This document shows positions 32,508-42,888 of a DNA stretch of 64,000 nucleotides, one piece after another. The stretch comes from Dendrophyllia cribrosa (taxonomy: Eukaryota > Cnidaria > Anthozoa > Scleractinia > Dendrophylliidae): positions 15,271,033 through 15,335,032 of the forward strand of contig JAJLRJ010000010.1 of NCBI GenBank assembly GCA_024195265.1. Direction: 5' to 3'. The position numbers were made by a program, and so were the translations under genes. Position 1 is the first letter of the stretch. Each line of letters starts with the position of its first letter. Below the pieces are notes generated by a model, which did no database searches, was not told where the DNA came from, and worked only from the letters and a program-made list of their open reading frames with translations.

Positions 32508-33023
32508 CTGATGTTTGCTTGTCACTCGAACAAACTATGAACATACACAACAGCCTTCTGGTTATTGCAGTTGGTAACGGCGACAGACAAACCGCACAGA
32601 GAAAGGCAGCGGGCTTACATCCGTACCCACCAACTGGTAAAATTGTTTTTCCTCGGCAATACCTTGGATTACATGTTGTTCATGTTGCAGGGCAAAAGTA
32701 CTATAATTGTATAATTTCGATGTGTGGGTTCAACAGATAGTGGAAAAGGCGAGTTATAATGAATCGATTAATAGGATCTCTTAATGTTGTTGTTAGATCT
32801 CATTTTCAGAATCTGTGATATATAAATTTATTGCAGTACCACCATATGCGGGCTGGTGTGATGGTATTGTGTTTTGCTACGTAAGCGCTGTACAATGGGT
32901 GCTGCCTTTTTAATGTGGAAACCTAGAAGCTGCAAATCACTAGGAATGGATACATGAAAACTAATTGCGTGGACATAGATAACTGCTTATGGTTCTTATT
33001 CTTCATGAAATAAATCTTCTCAC

Positions 33024-33053
33024 CTGTTGCATCCTCCGTCGGATTAATAAATA
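33024..33053 (-). CDS. RTK exon 9: 30-nt extracellular linker exon
   Basis: tttag/TATTTATTAATCC...ACAG/gtgaga. It encodes (V)FINPTEDAT between the last FN3 and the membrane. Phase 1-1 fits both sides. Confidence 0.75.
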
Positions 33054-33588
33054 CTAAAGAAGGAATGCGTAAAAACAAAAAATCTTAATTAATTAATCAA
33101 TGAAGTATAACCCATAATACCAAAACAACAACACAAAAGCTAACCAAGAATATTCTCAGCAACAACAACAACAAAAATATAGAAATCATCGGGAATCACG
33201 GGCATTATGATACAACGTGTTTATTTCTGGTCGTGTGGATTGTATACTTGTATATGAATGGATTTTTTTGGTGAACTGTTTTGTTCATTATCGTCATAAA
33301 AAAAAAACGTTAACTAAAGGCAAGTTTATTCATGTAAGTATTATGTCGGTCAAAGAAATGGCAAATGATGTTTGCCATACATCCATGTCCCGATCGAATT
33401 GATAATACCTTCACTGTCACTCGCCATCACTCGGCCATATCTCCATTATGGTATTGTAATGAAGTTGCCTGCACATTTTCGCATATGTTTGTAATAAATA
33501 CTTCATCGCAGACACCTATACCCTGAGTGTGTTATTTTTGTTCTTGCATCTGGTTTACTATATTATTACCGTGTGAACTTGAATAAGT

Positions 33589-33590
<2 letters not shown>

Positions 33591-33635
<45 letters not shown>
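33591..33635 (+). repeat. Poly-G tract, 45 consecutive G
   Basis: An uninterrupted run of 45 G in the intron between RTK exons 8 and 9, followed by TCCGGACCCCCC. Either a true homopolymer or a length artefact of the assembly. The transcript would carry poly-C. Confidence 0.85.
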
Positions 33636-33636
<1 letters not shown>

Positions 33637-33918
33637 CCGGACCCCCCATTTCAGACCTGTGTCTGCCATGTGGTTCATAAAAATATTAGAATAAAATTGT
33701 TTTATACGTAGTTTTTTCACTTCCACCAATTAACTGATTGTCAAGTTTTTGACTTAACAAATGCTTTTCAACTTTCAGGAATGCTGGAAATGGCGTTTTA
33801 GAGAGTAAAATCGGAAAACATTTTCCGGAGAACATGCACCCGGACCCCCGCTTTCAGAAATTCCTGGATCCGCCCCATTTCTCAGATCTATCATCTCTAA
33901 AACTAAAGGCAGACCCAC

Positions 33919-34206
33919 CTGCCGGCACTGGGATGTGCTTGATACTATCGTTCTTTAAACTTTCGCCATATCTGTTTGTTGCTGTCACCACAAATTGATA
34001 CTCCTTGCCTTTCGCCACTTTAACAACATATTCACGTTTGGTCATATCAATTATGGATCCAATCCTCGTCCACTGCTCGTCATTTGCTATTCTTTGGTAG
34101 ACGCAATACTGTGTGATCGCTGCTCCATTGTTGTCTGGTTCAACCCATTTCAAGATGACTTCGTCATCTTTTATTTCGCATGTAATTAGTACGGTAGCTG
34201 GAACAT
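33919..34206 (-). CDS. RTK exon 8: third FN3 domain
   Basis: Encodes (D)VPATVLITCEIKDDEVILKW, then VEPDNNGAAITQYCVYQR, YQFVVTATNRYGES and HIPVPA. W, the Y of TQY and the YxFxVxAxNxxGES end are FN3 hallmarks. 288 nt, phase 1-1, so it could be spliced in or out without frameshift. Confidence 0.9.
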
Positions 34207-34215
34207 CTGTTAAGA

Positions 34216-34246
<31 letters not shown>
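34216..34246. repeat. (AAAT)n microsatellite
   Basis: Seven to eight tandem AAAT units next to the acceptor of RTK exon 8. Confidence 0.9.
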
Positions 34247-34561
34247 GAGCCACGTTAGTCAATGAAATTTCTAATCATTTTTTTTTTAACATTTTACATA
34301 TGCATGCATGATATGAAGAAACTAAAAGAAGCGCACAGGAACAGCAAGGTAAGTGGTTTTTTTTATTATTTTCTGTAACGATAAGACCAAGTGAAAACGT
34401 CAAATTCCAATTTCGGTGGCCCCAGCCCTAAGTACAACATTTCCTTAAAACACAAAATTAGGACAGTTTTAAGGTATCTAGGTTTTTAAAAAGAAGATAA
34501 TAATGAGAAAATGAGAAAAATGATAATGATATAAATAAAAATAATCATGATGAAAACCGAC

Positions 34562-34870
34562 CTCCAATCGTGATTCTTGCTATCTTTTCTTCTTCTTTCA
34601 AACTCTCACCAAACTTGTTTGTGGCAGTGACCACAAACTGATACTTTTTGCCTTTCACAAACTTAACAGCAACTTGACGAACTGAGACATCAGTAATGCC
34701 GTCTATTTTGCTCCACTGGTGTGGTGTACAATCATCACTCACGTTTCTTTGGTACACAATATACTGTGTGATGGTTGCTCCATTGTCCTTTGTTGTATTC
34801 CACTTTATGGTTACTTCACCCACCTTTTTGTCTACTAGCAAATCTATAATTTTAGCTGCTGCTGGGATTC
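34562..34870 (-). CDS. RTK exon 7: second FN3 domain
   Basis: Encodes (G)IPAAAKIIDLLVDKKVGEVT, IKWNTTKDNGATITQYIVYQ and QFVVTATNKFGESLKEEEK. About half of its residues match the third FN3, which suggests tandem duplication of the exon. Phase 1-1. Acceptor taccaag, donor GGAG/gtcggt. Confidence 0.9.
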
Positions 34871-35447
34871 CTTGGTAAAACACTAAAATATCAAATTAAG
34901 AATAAATCGAGCCGAGATATAACATCAGATTAGCTGTGAACAGTCTCCTTAGTGGTAATATAGGGTTAAAACGAACTGGGCGGCAGTTGGAGGGAGGGGA
35001 AGGGCCCCCCTCCCACCCCATCCCAAGGTTTCCTTTAAAACCCTTTATGGCATCAGATAAATTCAGTTGAAAAAGCGTGCACTTGGTGCGTCCATACAAT
35101 TAGATCACTATTTTACCTAAACATCAAATTCAATTACCATTTTGTTCGACCACAGTTCGTTAAATCTGGGTTATTTTGCCAATTGAAAATTGTTGGGAGC
35201 ATACATCAAATGAATCATCACCATCTGCATACCCGGGAGGAAGCAACAGCGATATGATGTCAGTAGCATCCATTTTTGAGACAAAGACGTATGTTCTGAC
35301 CATATTAAAATACGTTTCAGATTTTACTGTGAAATATGTAGCCAAAAAAAGTAAACACATTGGCGAAAACCCTCTTTAGTTACGATCAATACCCATTCTT
35401 TGTTACATTAAAGTTTAAAAACCTATGCAGATATTGTGATGTCTCAC

Positions 35448-35741
35448 CTTTAAACTTTGTCCGGAATGTCTTTTTGATTGCATTCCCCTCAAACACACAA
35501 TTCTTGGCGAACACCATTACGGTGTATTGTGTGCTCGTGTTGAGGTTTCTAACAAGCAAACTTCTTGTAGCAGGGTTGGAAACATTATCATTCTTTATTT
35601 CATCATCACACTGTAGTATTAACACTCGGTATGCTGTTATAGGACTCCTTCCACTGTCGACGGGCGGTTCCCATTTCACTGTCAGTGATGTGGCCTGAAT
35701 ATCCGCATCTGTTGTTGTGATGATTGGAGAACCTGGTGCCT
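35448..35741 (-). CDS. RTK exon 6: first FN3 domain
   Basis: Encodes APGSPIITTTDADIQATSLT, VKWEPPVDSGRSPITAYRVL and STQYTVMVFAKNCVFEGNAI. A typical FN3 with PPVDSG turn. Acceptor atttag, donor AAAG/gtgaga, phase 1-1. Confidence 0.9.
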
Positions 35742-36230
35742 CTAAATAAGAACAAAATATTTTATTCGTTATGTGTTTCGATAAAATTGTTTTCCTTGCA
35801 GTTACTGACTTATTATTCATTATTCTTTATTCATTATTCATCTCTATTCTCTTTGGCTGCACTCAGCTGTTTTGTGACGTAATATCTACATGCATGTCGT
35901 TGTGAAGTCATTTCTAAAGACAGTCAGATTTATGCACGCATAAGTAACGTCATCAAGCGTGCTACGTTCCACCCGCTTTAAAAGGGGCAGAGGGATTTCA
36001 CAAAGCGCTAGAAAAAAGTTACAAAACGCTGCACTATTTAGCTCGAATTTATGTTAGGCTACAACGAATAATATTAATAATTCTGGCAATCATGCTCAAC
36101 CTCATCGAATAGCTGTCAAATGTATGCACTTGTCAGTTATTAAAATAATAAAAACAATTCTAATCTTGTACACATTTTAGGCTTTGTAACCACATTTGTA
36201 CTGTAAAGTTCAATAGTAAATAATACTTAC

Positions 36231-36494
36231 TTATTTGCTGTATTAAAACATTCCTTGAAACAGGAAGAAAACCATTGCCAGCTGTGCAGTTATAGTTTCC
36301 AAAATCTTCATCAGAATTCATAGTCACGACAGCTGTGTTATCATTAGCTTTAATTGGATTAAACTTGGTTCCATTAGGTTTGTACCAGGACAGGGTTGGA
36401 GTAGGAACACCATCTGACTCGCAAGTTAGCGTTATTGTCTGACCAATCCACGACATGGTCACGGAGGAAGATATGTTTTGTATGGTAGCTTGGT
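36231..36494 (-). CDS. RTK exon 5: third-type Ig domain (C2/I-set)
   Basis: Encodes (D)QATIQNISSSVTMSWIGQTI, TLTCESDGVPTPTLSWYKPN and DFGNYNCTAGNGF. Both Ig cysteines (TLTC, YNC) and the core Trp are present. Acceptor caacag, donor ATAA/gtaagt. The acceptor is only 22 nt from a TTAA foldback element, so the branch point probably lies in transposon DNA. Confidence 0.9.
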
Positions 36495-36516
36495 CTGTTG
36501 ACAAAACAGCAAAACA

Positions 36517-36923
36517 GCCATTAATCAACCTTGTTCCAAGGCTTGGTTGCGAATAGGATAAAGTGACGTCAAAGGCTTAAACATACCTCACGGGTTGAAA
36601 TTATAATAACAATAAGCGTAGAGAATTGCACGAAGAACAAGTCCAAAGTTTTTGTTGCTTTTCGCGTGATTTTCAATACTTATTGTTATTATAATTTCAA
36701 CCCGTGAGGTATGTTTGGGCCTTTGACGTCACTTTATCCCATTCGCAACCAAGCCTTGGAACAAGGTTGATTAATGGCGGCCGTAAATTCTCGGACATAA
36801 ATGTTAAAATAAAATGACTTCTGATGTTCGTAATGGATTGAAATTTGGCAAGATGAGTAAGAAAGTCTAATTGTACACGAAGATGTAAAAAAAGGAAATC
36901 AAAAATTTGATCGCAGTAGCACT
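36517..36923. mobile_element. TTAA foldback element, second copy, left arm truncated
   Basis: Same family as 28522-29064. The right end ...GCAGTAGCACT is followed by TTAA (36924-36927). The left arm starts only at the GCCATTAATCAACCTTG block, so about 130 bp are missing there. It lies 22 nt from the acceptor of RTK exon 5. Confidence 0.8.
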
Positions 36924-37252
36924 TTAAGTTTTGGAGATATGTTTATGAAACGTGCTCAAATTAAGTCGTGTTGTTATCTTGAATTTCATCGAGGACAGCT
37001 CTGCCTTGATGCGTTATAAATAGTACGTGTTTTGCTTTTAAACATAAACTAATGATTTGAATAAATTTTTTCGAAAGAAGATTGTGTTGTCCATTTTGAT
37101 GTGTTTGTTCATTCATTACAGAGATTGAAAACCGATTTTATGTAAACAAAACAAGACTTAGATTTTATACTCGCGTCGCCTTATGCAAATATGCCTTTTG
37201 TTTATTTTTGCAATTTTGATTTCCAAATCAGTTTCGCGGGCATTTTTTGACA

Positions 37253-38231
37253 AGCAACAACTGTAGTTTCGGAAAATAGTCGTAATAGTTATTCTAGACG
37301 GAGAAAAAGTTGTTTTTGTAAACCTTTGTACGGTCTAAATGTACTGTGCAGACGGTCGGGTAATACTGTTTTTGAGAATTGCTAAAATTGAAAAATAGCC
37401 CGGTCGTCAATATTAATCTTAATTCTTGTGCTTCCGACCTTTCACCTATTAGTTAAGTTTCATCTTAGTTAAGCTTGTTCAGAGGGCGCCGCTGTTAGGC
37501 TAAGCCTAACTATATATATTATGGACTAAACTGATACGACATGATTTGAAGAAAGTACTCACAGTTAACTACAAGATTCAGTTGTTTTTCTGTACTTCCT
37601 GCAGAGCTGTTGGCCCTACATGTGTACATTCCTGCATCTGCTTTGCTGATTTTGTTAAAAGTAAGATGGGTTGTTTTAGAGCCATAACTCTTCACTTCTT
37701 CGTTATGACTCCACATCACATCTGGGTCTGGCTTTCCCATTGCATTACAGCTGATATTAACAGGACTGCCCTCATTATAACTTGTATTTGCTACCGTTGG
37801 ATTAGTAATACTAGGTGGATCTGGAAATAAAAGGACAGGTATGTAGTTTTAAAAAGAATTATAGTTGGTTCTAGAATATTGGATAAGACGTTTTTAATTT
37901 TGATGTACCGTACGTCGTAATTCTTAAATGTTTTCAACCCTTGTAGAGCTTCAAAAAGGCACTCCTACATAAGAATACAGACAGAAATTCTCGACTCCTA
38001 AGGCAACACGTGGATTAAAGGCGCATTAAAAGATGGTCCGCAAATACCTTGAAATCTTTATGTTATACTTTTAAAAAGCTACTTTTAAAAAGCGATTACA
38101 TGGTTTTCTTCTTTCGCGTTTAATCTCAAGCACAAACCTTCGAGACTGACTTTAGTAAATTGTATCTCCTGCGCCCGCTAGTCCTAAATTATTTCAATTA
38201 ACAACAAAATCACGAGGGGACCTCATTTCTA
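37253..38231. repeat. ~980-bp direct repeat, left copy (duplicated target with Ig exon)
   Basis: From AGCAACAACTGTAGTTTCGG to CGAGGGGACCTCATTTCTA. It recurs at 55895-56879 with only a handful of differences that I could see (about 99 percent identity by eye). The two copies bracket the LINE exactly, the arrangement of a target-site duplication, though about 50-100 times longer than normal. Confidence 0.9.
37563..37820 (-). CDS. RTK exon 4: Ig domain, downstream copy of the duplicate
   Basis: 86 codons, phase 1-1: (D)PPSITNPTVANTSYNEGSPV, NISCNAMGKPDPDVMWSHNE and AGMYTCRANSSAGSTEKQLN. An I-set Ig with both cysteines and core Trp. The same exon exists at 56205-56462, identical in predicted protein as far as read. 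The two can be used together or singly without frame change. Confidence 0.9.
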
Positions 38232-38235
38232 TATA

Positions 38236-38246
38236 TTTTTTTTTTT
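38236..38246 (-). repeat. LINE poly-A tail
   Basis: Eleven T on the plus strand followed by TGGTATTTTATTGC, i.e. an A-tail on the minus strand, directly against the left copy of the duplicated target. Confidence 0.75.
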
Positions 38247-38384
38247 GGTATTTTATTGCTTCTTACGCTTTTACAACAAAAAGTACATTTTGAAACACAG
38301 GATACAAACTAAGTAGTTACAAAACACATACAATAAAAAGAAAATGATAAATAAATAAATAAGAAAAGATAGATTTAATTATTT

Positions 38385-38713
38385 CTATCGTAAAGGTAAG
38401 AATCTCTCCCACTTTTTGTAATGGCTTAAAAGCTTATCGTTTGCTCTTGCAATCTGTTCTTCAATTTAAAAATCTATTTGAGTTTGGCAATCAGCAATGA
38501 AATATTAGGAATAAAGGCGTTACACCTACATTGGTAAATAAGTTGTTTCCCTAATAAAATGACATGATTTGTTAACATAATTTTTTTGTTATTGTTCCAA
38601 TATCCAAACATAATATCTGTTTCACTAAAGTGTTCAGTAGAAGGTTCAAGAATTGTATTGAGCCAATTATTTACTGATAGCCAAAAGTCTCTAACATGAG
38701 AACAGCGGTACAG
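38385..38713 (-). pseudogene. LINE ORF2, final C-terminal segment
   Basis: The minus strand continues the zinc knuckle broken off at 46186: (HL)LYRCSHVRDFWLSVNNWLN, then HVILLGKQLIYQCRCN. It completes the CxxC...HxxxxC knuckle that begins with CNFCKENDESLEHL at about 46215. Two in-frame stops follow before the end. Confidence 0.8.
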
Positions 38714-38719
38714 TAAATG
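38714..38719. repeat. 6-bp target duplication TAAATG, left of element A
   Basis: TAAATG recurs at 46180-46185. Removing element A and one copy joins EHL to LYRC in the LINE knuckle in frame. Confidence 0.8.
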
Positions 38720-38874
38720 TATGGCGCGCCGTTTGTTTCAAAATTAATTTTACCTATTGATTGCAATGTGTGTGGTTTAATCATAATCACTTCACAAAAG
38801 AGTCCTCTTAATTCCATAAACTGTCCTTTAATTTCCTCTCATCTTGCAACTTGGTTGGTAAAAGGGTGTTTTGT

Positions 38875-39823
38875 TCGTATTATTCAATCAGTTGTGCGTG
38901 CTCAGTTCTTTCAGTTGTGTGTGTTATTCGATCAGTTGTGTGTTACGTATTCTATTAGTTGTGTGTTATTCAATCAGCTGTGCGTGTTATTCGATCAGTT
39001 GTGTTATATAATCAGTTGTCAGTTTGTTGTTCGATATGTTGTGTGTTATTCGATCAGTTGTGCGTATTATTCAATCAGTTGTGCGTGTTTTGCGATCAGT
39101 TGTGCGTATTATTCAATCAGATGTGCGTATTATTCAATCAGTTGTCAGTTTGTTATTCGATCAGTTGTGCGTATTATTCGATCAGTTGTATGTGTTCGAT
39201 CGGTTGTGTGTTTTGCATGTTCAATCAGTTGTCAGTTTATTATTCGATCAGTTGTGCGTGTTATTCTATCAGTTGTGCGTATTATTCGATCAGTTGTGCG
39301 TATTATTCTATCAGTTGTGTGTATTATTCGATCAGTTGTGTGTATTATTCGATCGATTGTGAGTATTATTCAATCAGTTGTGCGTGTTATTCTATCAGTT
39401 GTGTGTATTATTCGATCAGTTGTGTGTATTATTCAATCAGTTGTGCGTATTATTCAATCAGTTGTGCGTATTATTCAATCAGTTGTGTGTGTTATTCTAT
39501 CAGTTGTGTGTATTATTCTATCAGTTGTGTGTATTATTCTATCAGTTGTGCGTATTATTCGATCAGTTGTGTGTATTATTCGATCAGTTGTGTGTATTAT
39601 TCGATCAGTTGTCGGTATTATTCTATCAGTTGTGTGTGTTATTCGATCAGTTGTGTGTATTATTCTATCAGTTGTGTGTATTATTCTATCAGTTGTGTGT
39701 ATTATTCTATCAGTTGTGCGTATTATTCAATCAGATGTGCGTATTATTCAATCAGTTGTCAGTTTGTTATTCGATCAGTTGTGCGTATTATTCGATCAGT
39801 TGTATGTGTTCGATCGGTTGTGT
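38875..39823 (+). repeat. 21-bp minisatellite array 1 of element A
   Basis: About 45 tandem copies of GTGCGTATTATTCGATCAGTT with variants (TATTATTCTATCAGTTGTG, TTCAATCAGTTGTCAGTTTG). As the unit is 7 codons long, all three frames stay open and give false ORFs with heptad repeats (CVLFDQL, YYSISCA, VVRIIRS). Larger blocks of units recur in arrays 2 and 3. Confidence 0.95.
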
Positions 39824-39845
39824 CCCTTACCAAATCAAATGTGTC

Positions 39846-40170
39846 ATAAGTATACTTTTTGTATACCATGAGTATACACCAACTCTTCTCTTGAACCAGC
39901 TGTTTAGTTTTGAGTATACTTTTTGTATACTTGTTGCAAATGGAACCTTTGAGCATTGTAACTGTTGTATACTATTTGTATACCATGTAAATTCCAACTA
40001 TACAAAAAGTATACACCAAAAGCTATCCATTAGCCGTACGACATTTGTTGTATACAAAAGGTATACACCCAAAACTACATGTGTTCCTTATGGTATTTGT
40101 TGTATACAAACAGTATACACCCAAAACTACATGTGTTCCTTAAGGCATTTGTTGTATACAAAAAGTATAT
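39846..40170. repeat. Cluster of palindromes TATACAAAAAGTATAC, left
   Basis: At least seven copies of paired half-sites GTATAC or TATAC separated by 5 A/T-rich bases, each followed by ACC or ACACC on one side. Such regularly spaced inverted half-sites look like binding sites for a dimeric protein. A mirror cluster is at 43725-44005. Confidence 0.75.
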
Positions 40171-40823
40171 ACAAAATGCGAGTTTCTGCACCTATAAAAT
40201 ATGTCTAGACAAATAATATTGACAAGTTTCTTACTCTTCTGATTCAGGGATTCACTGAGTTTCCATAATTATCAGGATAGCAGTTTCTTTATCTAATAGC
40301 CTCTAATTTCAGAAATGCAGTTAACCTTTTGTCAAGTTCAACTGACATAATCAGAAGAATGAATTAACATGCAGTCAACAATCCTGTATTATTTTGATTC
40401 ATTCTGATCCTGTTACTAGTCAGTGTACTTCAACTCCACAGTAAAAATCCATTTAATCCAAACCTTTACAAGAGGAATATCTCTTCAATTTACCTTTGGA
40501 CTTGTTTAAGCAATTCCTGGTTCCTTTTTTAACGCGATGTGAAAGATTTGAAAGAGAATGCATGGCTATCCGCCATGTTGCTTTTGAAACGTGACTTGGT
40601 CGAGTAAACCTGGGGAGAGTGAGCCAGCAGTCAGCAGTTTTAGCCTATAGAGCATGCACTGTACGGGTACAGTAGCTCTCAGTGAGTTCGTTTTTTTTTC
40701 AAATGCTGGAAGGAAAGTGAACCTCAACCGCAAAAATATGGACAATCTTCTTTCTAAAGCTAGGTAAGTAAAAGAATGAATCTTTGCTGAAGCTATAAAC
40801 ACAGTCATGCAGCTTACATAACA
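40171..40823. other. Unique AT-rich part of element A
   Basis: Only short frames are present (for example 40566-40826 minus, 86 codons) and none is recognisable. Contains CGCCATGTTGCTTTTGAAAC, a possible start region on the minus strand. Confidence 0.4.
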
Positions 40824-40831
40824 CAATTAAG
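40824..40831. repeat. 8-bp target duplication CAATTAAG of Merlin, left
   Basis: Matches 42889-42896 exactly. Eight or nine bp is the known Merlin duplication length. Confidence 0.8.
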
Positions 40832-41284
40832 GGCAAGATTTCCGTATAACCCCATACATTAATTATGCATACGCGCTATTATAAAAGAGAACAATAAAGA
40901 AAACAATAGACTGCCTTTGGGAATAGCATAAATTATACAAGTTTTTTTCATTTTTTTTTCTAAGTCTTTTTCAAATTAGGTCTAAAATGAGCGTTTTCAT
41001 CAAAATTTGTCCAGAAAAATACGCCGTTTTCCGTGTTTTTCGAATTGTAGTGCGAGGGAAAAATTAAAAACGTAGCGTTGGGCGCGAAAGGTTAGCTTTT
41101 AAATGAGGGTTAGGGAAACTGCGTCGATCAGAGAAAAATAAATTGAAACTCACCGTTGATGTTGTTGTGGTGTTTTTTCCCCGTTTTCCAGCTTGCGATG
41201 CGATGCGTTGAATCTTAACTTGGTGTATTATTATTTTCACGAAAGAAGATCACGAATGGTGCATAGATTGGTACGCGGAACACT

Positions 41285-42292
41285 TTACGGGTCTTTGTGC
41301 ACCTCGTAAAGTTCAGCGATATGCTTGATGATGTTTCCAAAGGGATCCTCTCCATAATGCTTACGCCACAAAAACTCCTGTAGGTAGCTTTCGAAGAGAT
41401 CTTTGGATGTTCCTGTACGGGGCAGACCTCGCTTTACTCCCCACCATGTATTTTCGATGCCCTGCGTGTGAGCACCGGTGTCTGGGTCTACGAAGTTTAG
41501 GCTGTAGTTAACTGTGAGATGTTCATAGCCCTCGTCTTGTAGGCAATCATAAGCTCTCCACTTGTCACTCATCACGCGGGTTCCTGGCAATATGTGAGCG
41601 CGTATAATTGGCAAAAGAGTATCTTTATCCCTGCGCTCTACCGGAACAAGGAAGCAGGCCTTCGTTTGGCGGCAAAGGCCGCCGAAGACCCACTGTCCTT
41701 CGATGTAGCGGCCTCTGTGGTACTTCATTTTGCCAAACTTGGACTCGTCAATCTCAACAGTTGTACCTGGTCCGCCTATTTGCCCCGCATGATGTTGCAT
41801 GATTCTGTAGGCACAAACCTCCCGGCAATAGTTATACCAATCTATCACCGTTTCTGTAGACGTGGTCTCATCGTCTAGCGAGGTCTCATGCACTGCTTGT
41901 TTAATGGTATATTTGTGCGCCCAAGCGTAAGTTAGGGCTAATATTTTTTGAATGGGAAGCTTGCTACCAAAAAACCATGAGTTCTGGCGCAGTGTAGCCA
42001 TGCCATTACAATGTCTCTTCGAGCATCGCCACTCAAACCCGTCTCGCGATTTCGCGCGTTTCGTCCAGCTGAGTGCTTTGCAGCACTCAGGCCTTGGACA
42101 CCTCACGGCCGACGCGAGTAGGTTCTGTTCCTTGCACCAATCTATGCACCAATCTATGCACCGTTCGTGATCTTGTAGTAGACAACACAACGAAAACCAA
42201 TTGAACTTGACGAAAGGACGAGAGGACGCACACGATGGGACAGACGAAGACGTAGACGGAGACGAAGACGAAGACGGAGGTACTTTTGACAT
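41285..42292 (-). CDS. Merlin transposase (DDE, IS1016/ISXO2-like), intact ORF
   Basis: 335 residues. A Ser/Pro-rich start (residues 5-25) precedes a zinc-ribbon-like Cys cluster (C65, C70/C71, C90, C95). The DDE core follows: IDESKFGKMKYHRGRYIEGQ with D182, VMSDKWRAYD with D243, and HTQGIENTWWGVKRG with E280. The spacing of 36 residues between D243 and E280 is the DD36E of Merlin. Conserved QWVFGG and NFVDPDTGAHTQ segments are present. No stop or frameshift. It would bind the TIRs and catalyse cut-and-paste transposition in the nucleus. Start at 42292 chosen as the first ATG after an in-frame stop. Confidence 0.92.
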   Translation of the reverse strand: MSKVPPSSSSSPSTSSSVPSCASSRPFVKFNWFSLCCLLQDHERCIDWCIDWCKEQNLLASAVRCPRPECCKALSWTKRAKSRDGFEWRCSKRHCNGMATLRQNSWFFGSKLPIQKILALTYAWAHKYTIKQAVHETSLDDETTSTETVIDWYNYCREVCAYRIMQHHAGQIGGPGTTVEIDESKFGKMKYHRGRYIEGQWVFGGLCRQTKACFLVPVERRDKDTLLPIIRAHILPGTRVMSDKWRAYDCLQDEGYEHLTVNYSLNFVDPDTGAHTQGIENTWWGVKRGLPRTGTSKDLFESYLQEFLWRKHYGEDPFGNIIKHIAELYEVHKDP

Positions 42293-42514
42293 AACTAAAT
42301 GATAGTGATAATGCGGTTGAAGGACAACTGAGTGAGAGAAACTTGCATGGAAATAAGTTGCTTTTTATTCTCCCAGTTAACCAATAGCAAAGGCATGACA
42401 AGGATTCCTACGTGTAAACTGTTATGGGAGTTGGGGTTAAATTGTTATGTAGATTTTTAGTAATTAACATAGAACTTATGAATAAAAAGTAATTATTGGT
42501 CGGGAACTTTCAAC

Positions 42515-42600
42515 GAGCTCTTGTGGTGTAATGGTATAGCAGATGGACTAATACTCCAGATGTGATCAAGGGGTCACGGTTCGAAATACGGTGCCGCCGA
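42515..42600 (+). other. Degenerate tRNA-like sequence inside Merlin
   Basis: Contains a box-A-like TGGTGTAATGGTATAGCAG and a box-B-like GGTTCGAAATAC about 45 bp later, with CCA where an anticodon could be. The T stem does not pair, so this is at best a tRNA relic or an internal Pol III promoter-like tract. Confidence 0.3.
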
Positions 42601-42888
42601 AATAAAAAGGAAAAAAGGAAACCGAGAAGAAGACTGGGACGAGAAACTGAGAAGAGAAAAGACTGGGGAAAGAGGAGCGGAGATGAGAAGGAGAAGAAAG
42701 CGGGAGAAAGAAAAAAAACGAGACGACGCAACTAAATCCATTTTTATTGTTGAAGTAAGTAGCGATTAGTGATGCATATATTCAATACACGCGGGAATTG
42801 CCATTGTTTAAGAAAACAATAGCGCGCATACATAATTAATGAAGTATGCATGCATAATAAATGTATGGGGTTATACGGAAATTTTTCC

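Larger units (their letters stand above)
40832..42888 (-). mobile_element. Merlin DNA transposon (IS1016-related), 2,057 bp, apparently complete
   Basis: Terminal inverted repeats begin GGCAAGATTTCCGTATAACC on the left and GGAAAAATTTCCGTATAACC on the right and run for about 50 bp with an internal indel. Flanked by an 8-bp duplication. It contains one intronless ORF of 335 codons with a full DDE triad. This is the least decayed element in the window and is nested inside element A. Confidence 0.9.

Noticed and set aside
32508..32524. Extending the transmembrane exon to the upstream acceptor at 32525
   Set aside because: It breaks phase with the 30-nt exon 9, whereas the acceptor at 32508 fits exon 9 and keeps the frame.
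38717..39871. 384-, 296- and 276-codon plus-strand frames, and similar frames at 44024-44655 and 45047-45760
   Set aside because: They are translations of 21-bp tandem repeats. As 21 is a multiple of 3, all frames stay open and show heptad repetition. No start context or non-repetitive domain.
41285..42292. Bacterial contamination suggested by the IS1016/ISXO2-like protein
   Set aside because: Merlin elements with this transposase are known in animals. The element has its own TIRs and an 8-bp duplication inside eukaryotic repeat DNA.
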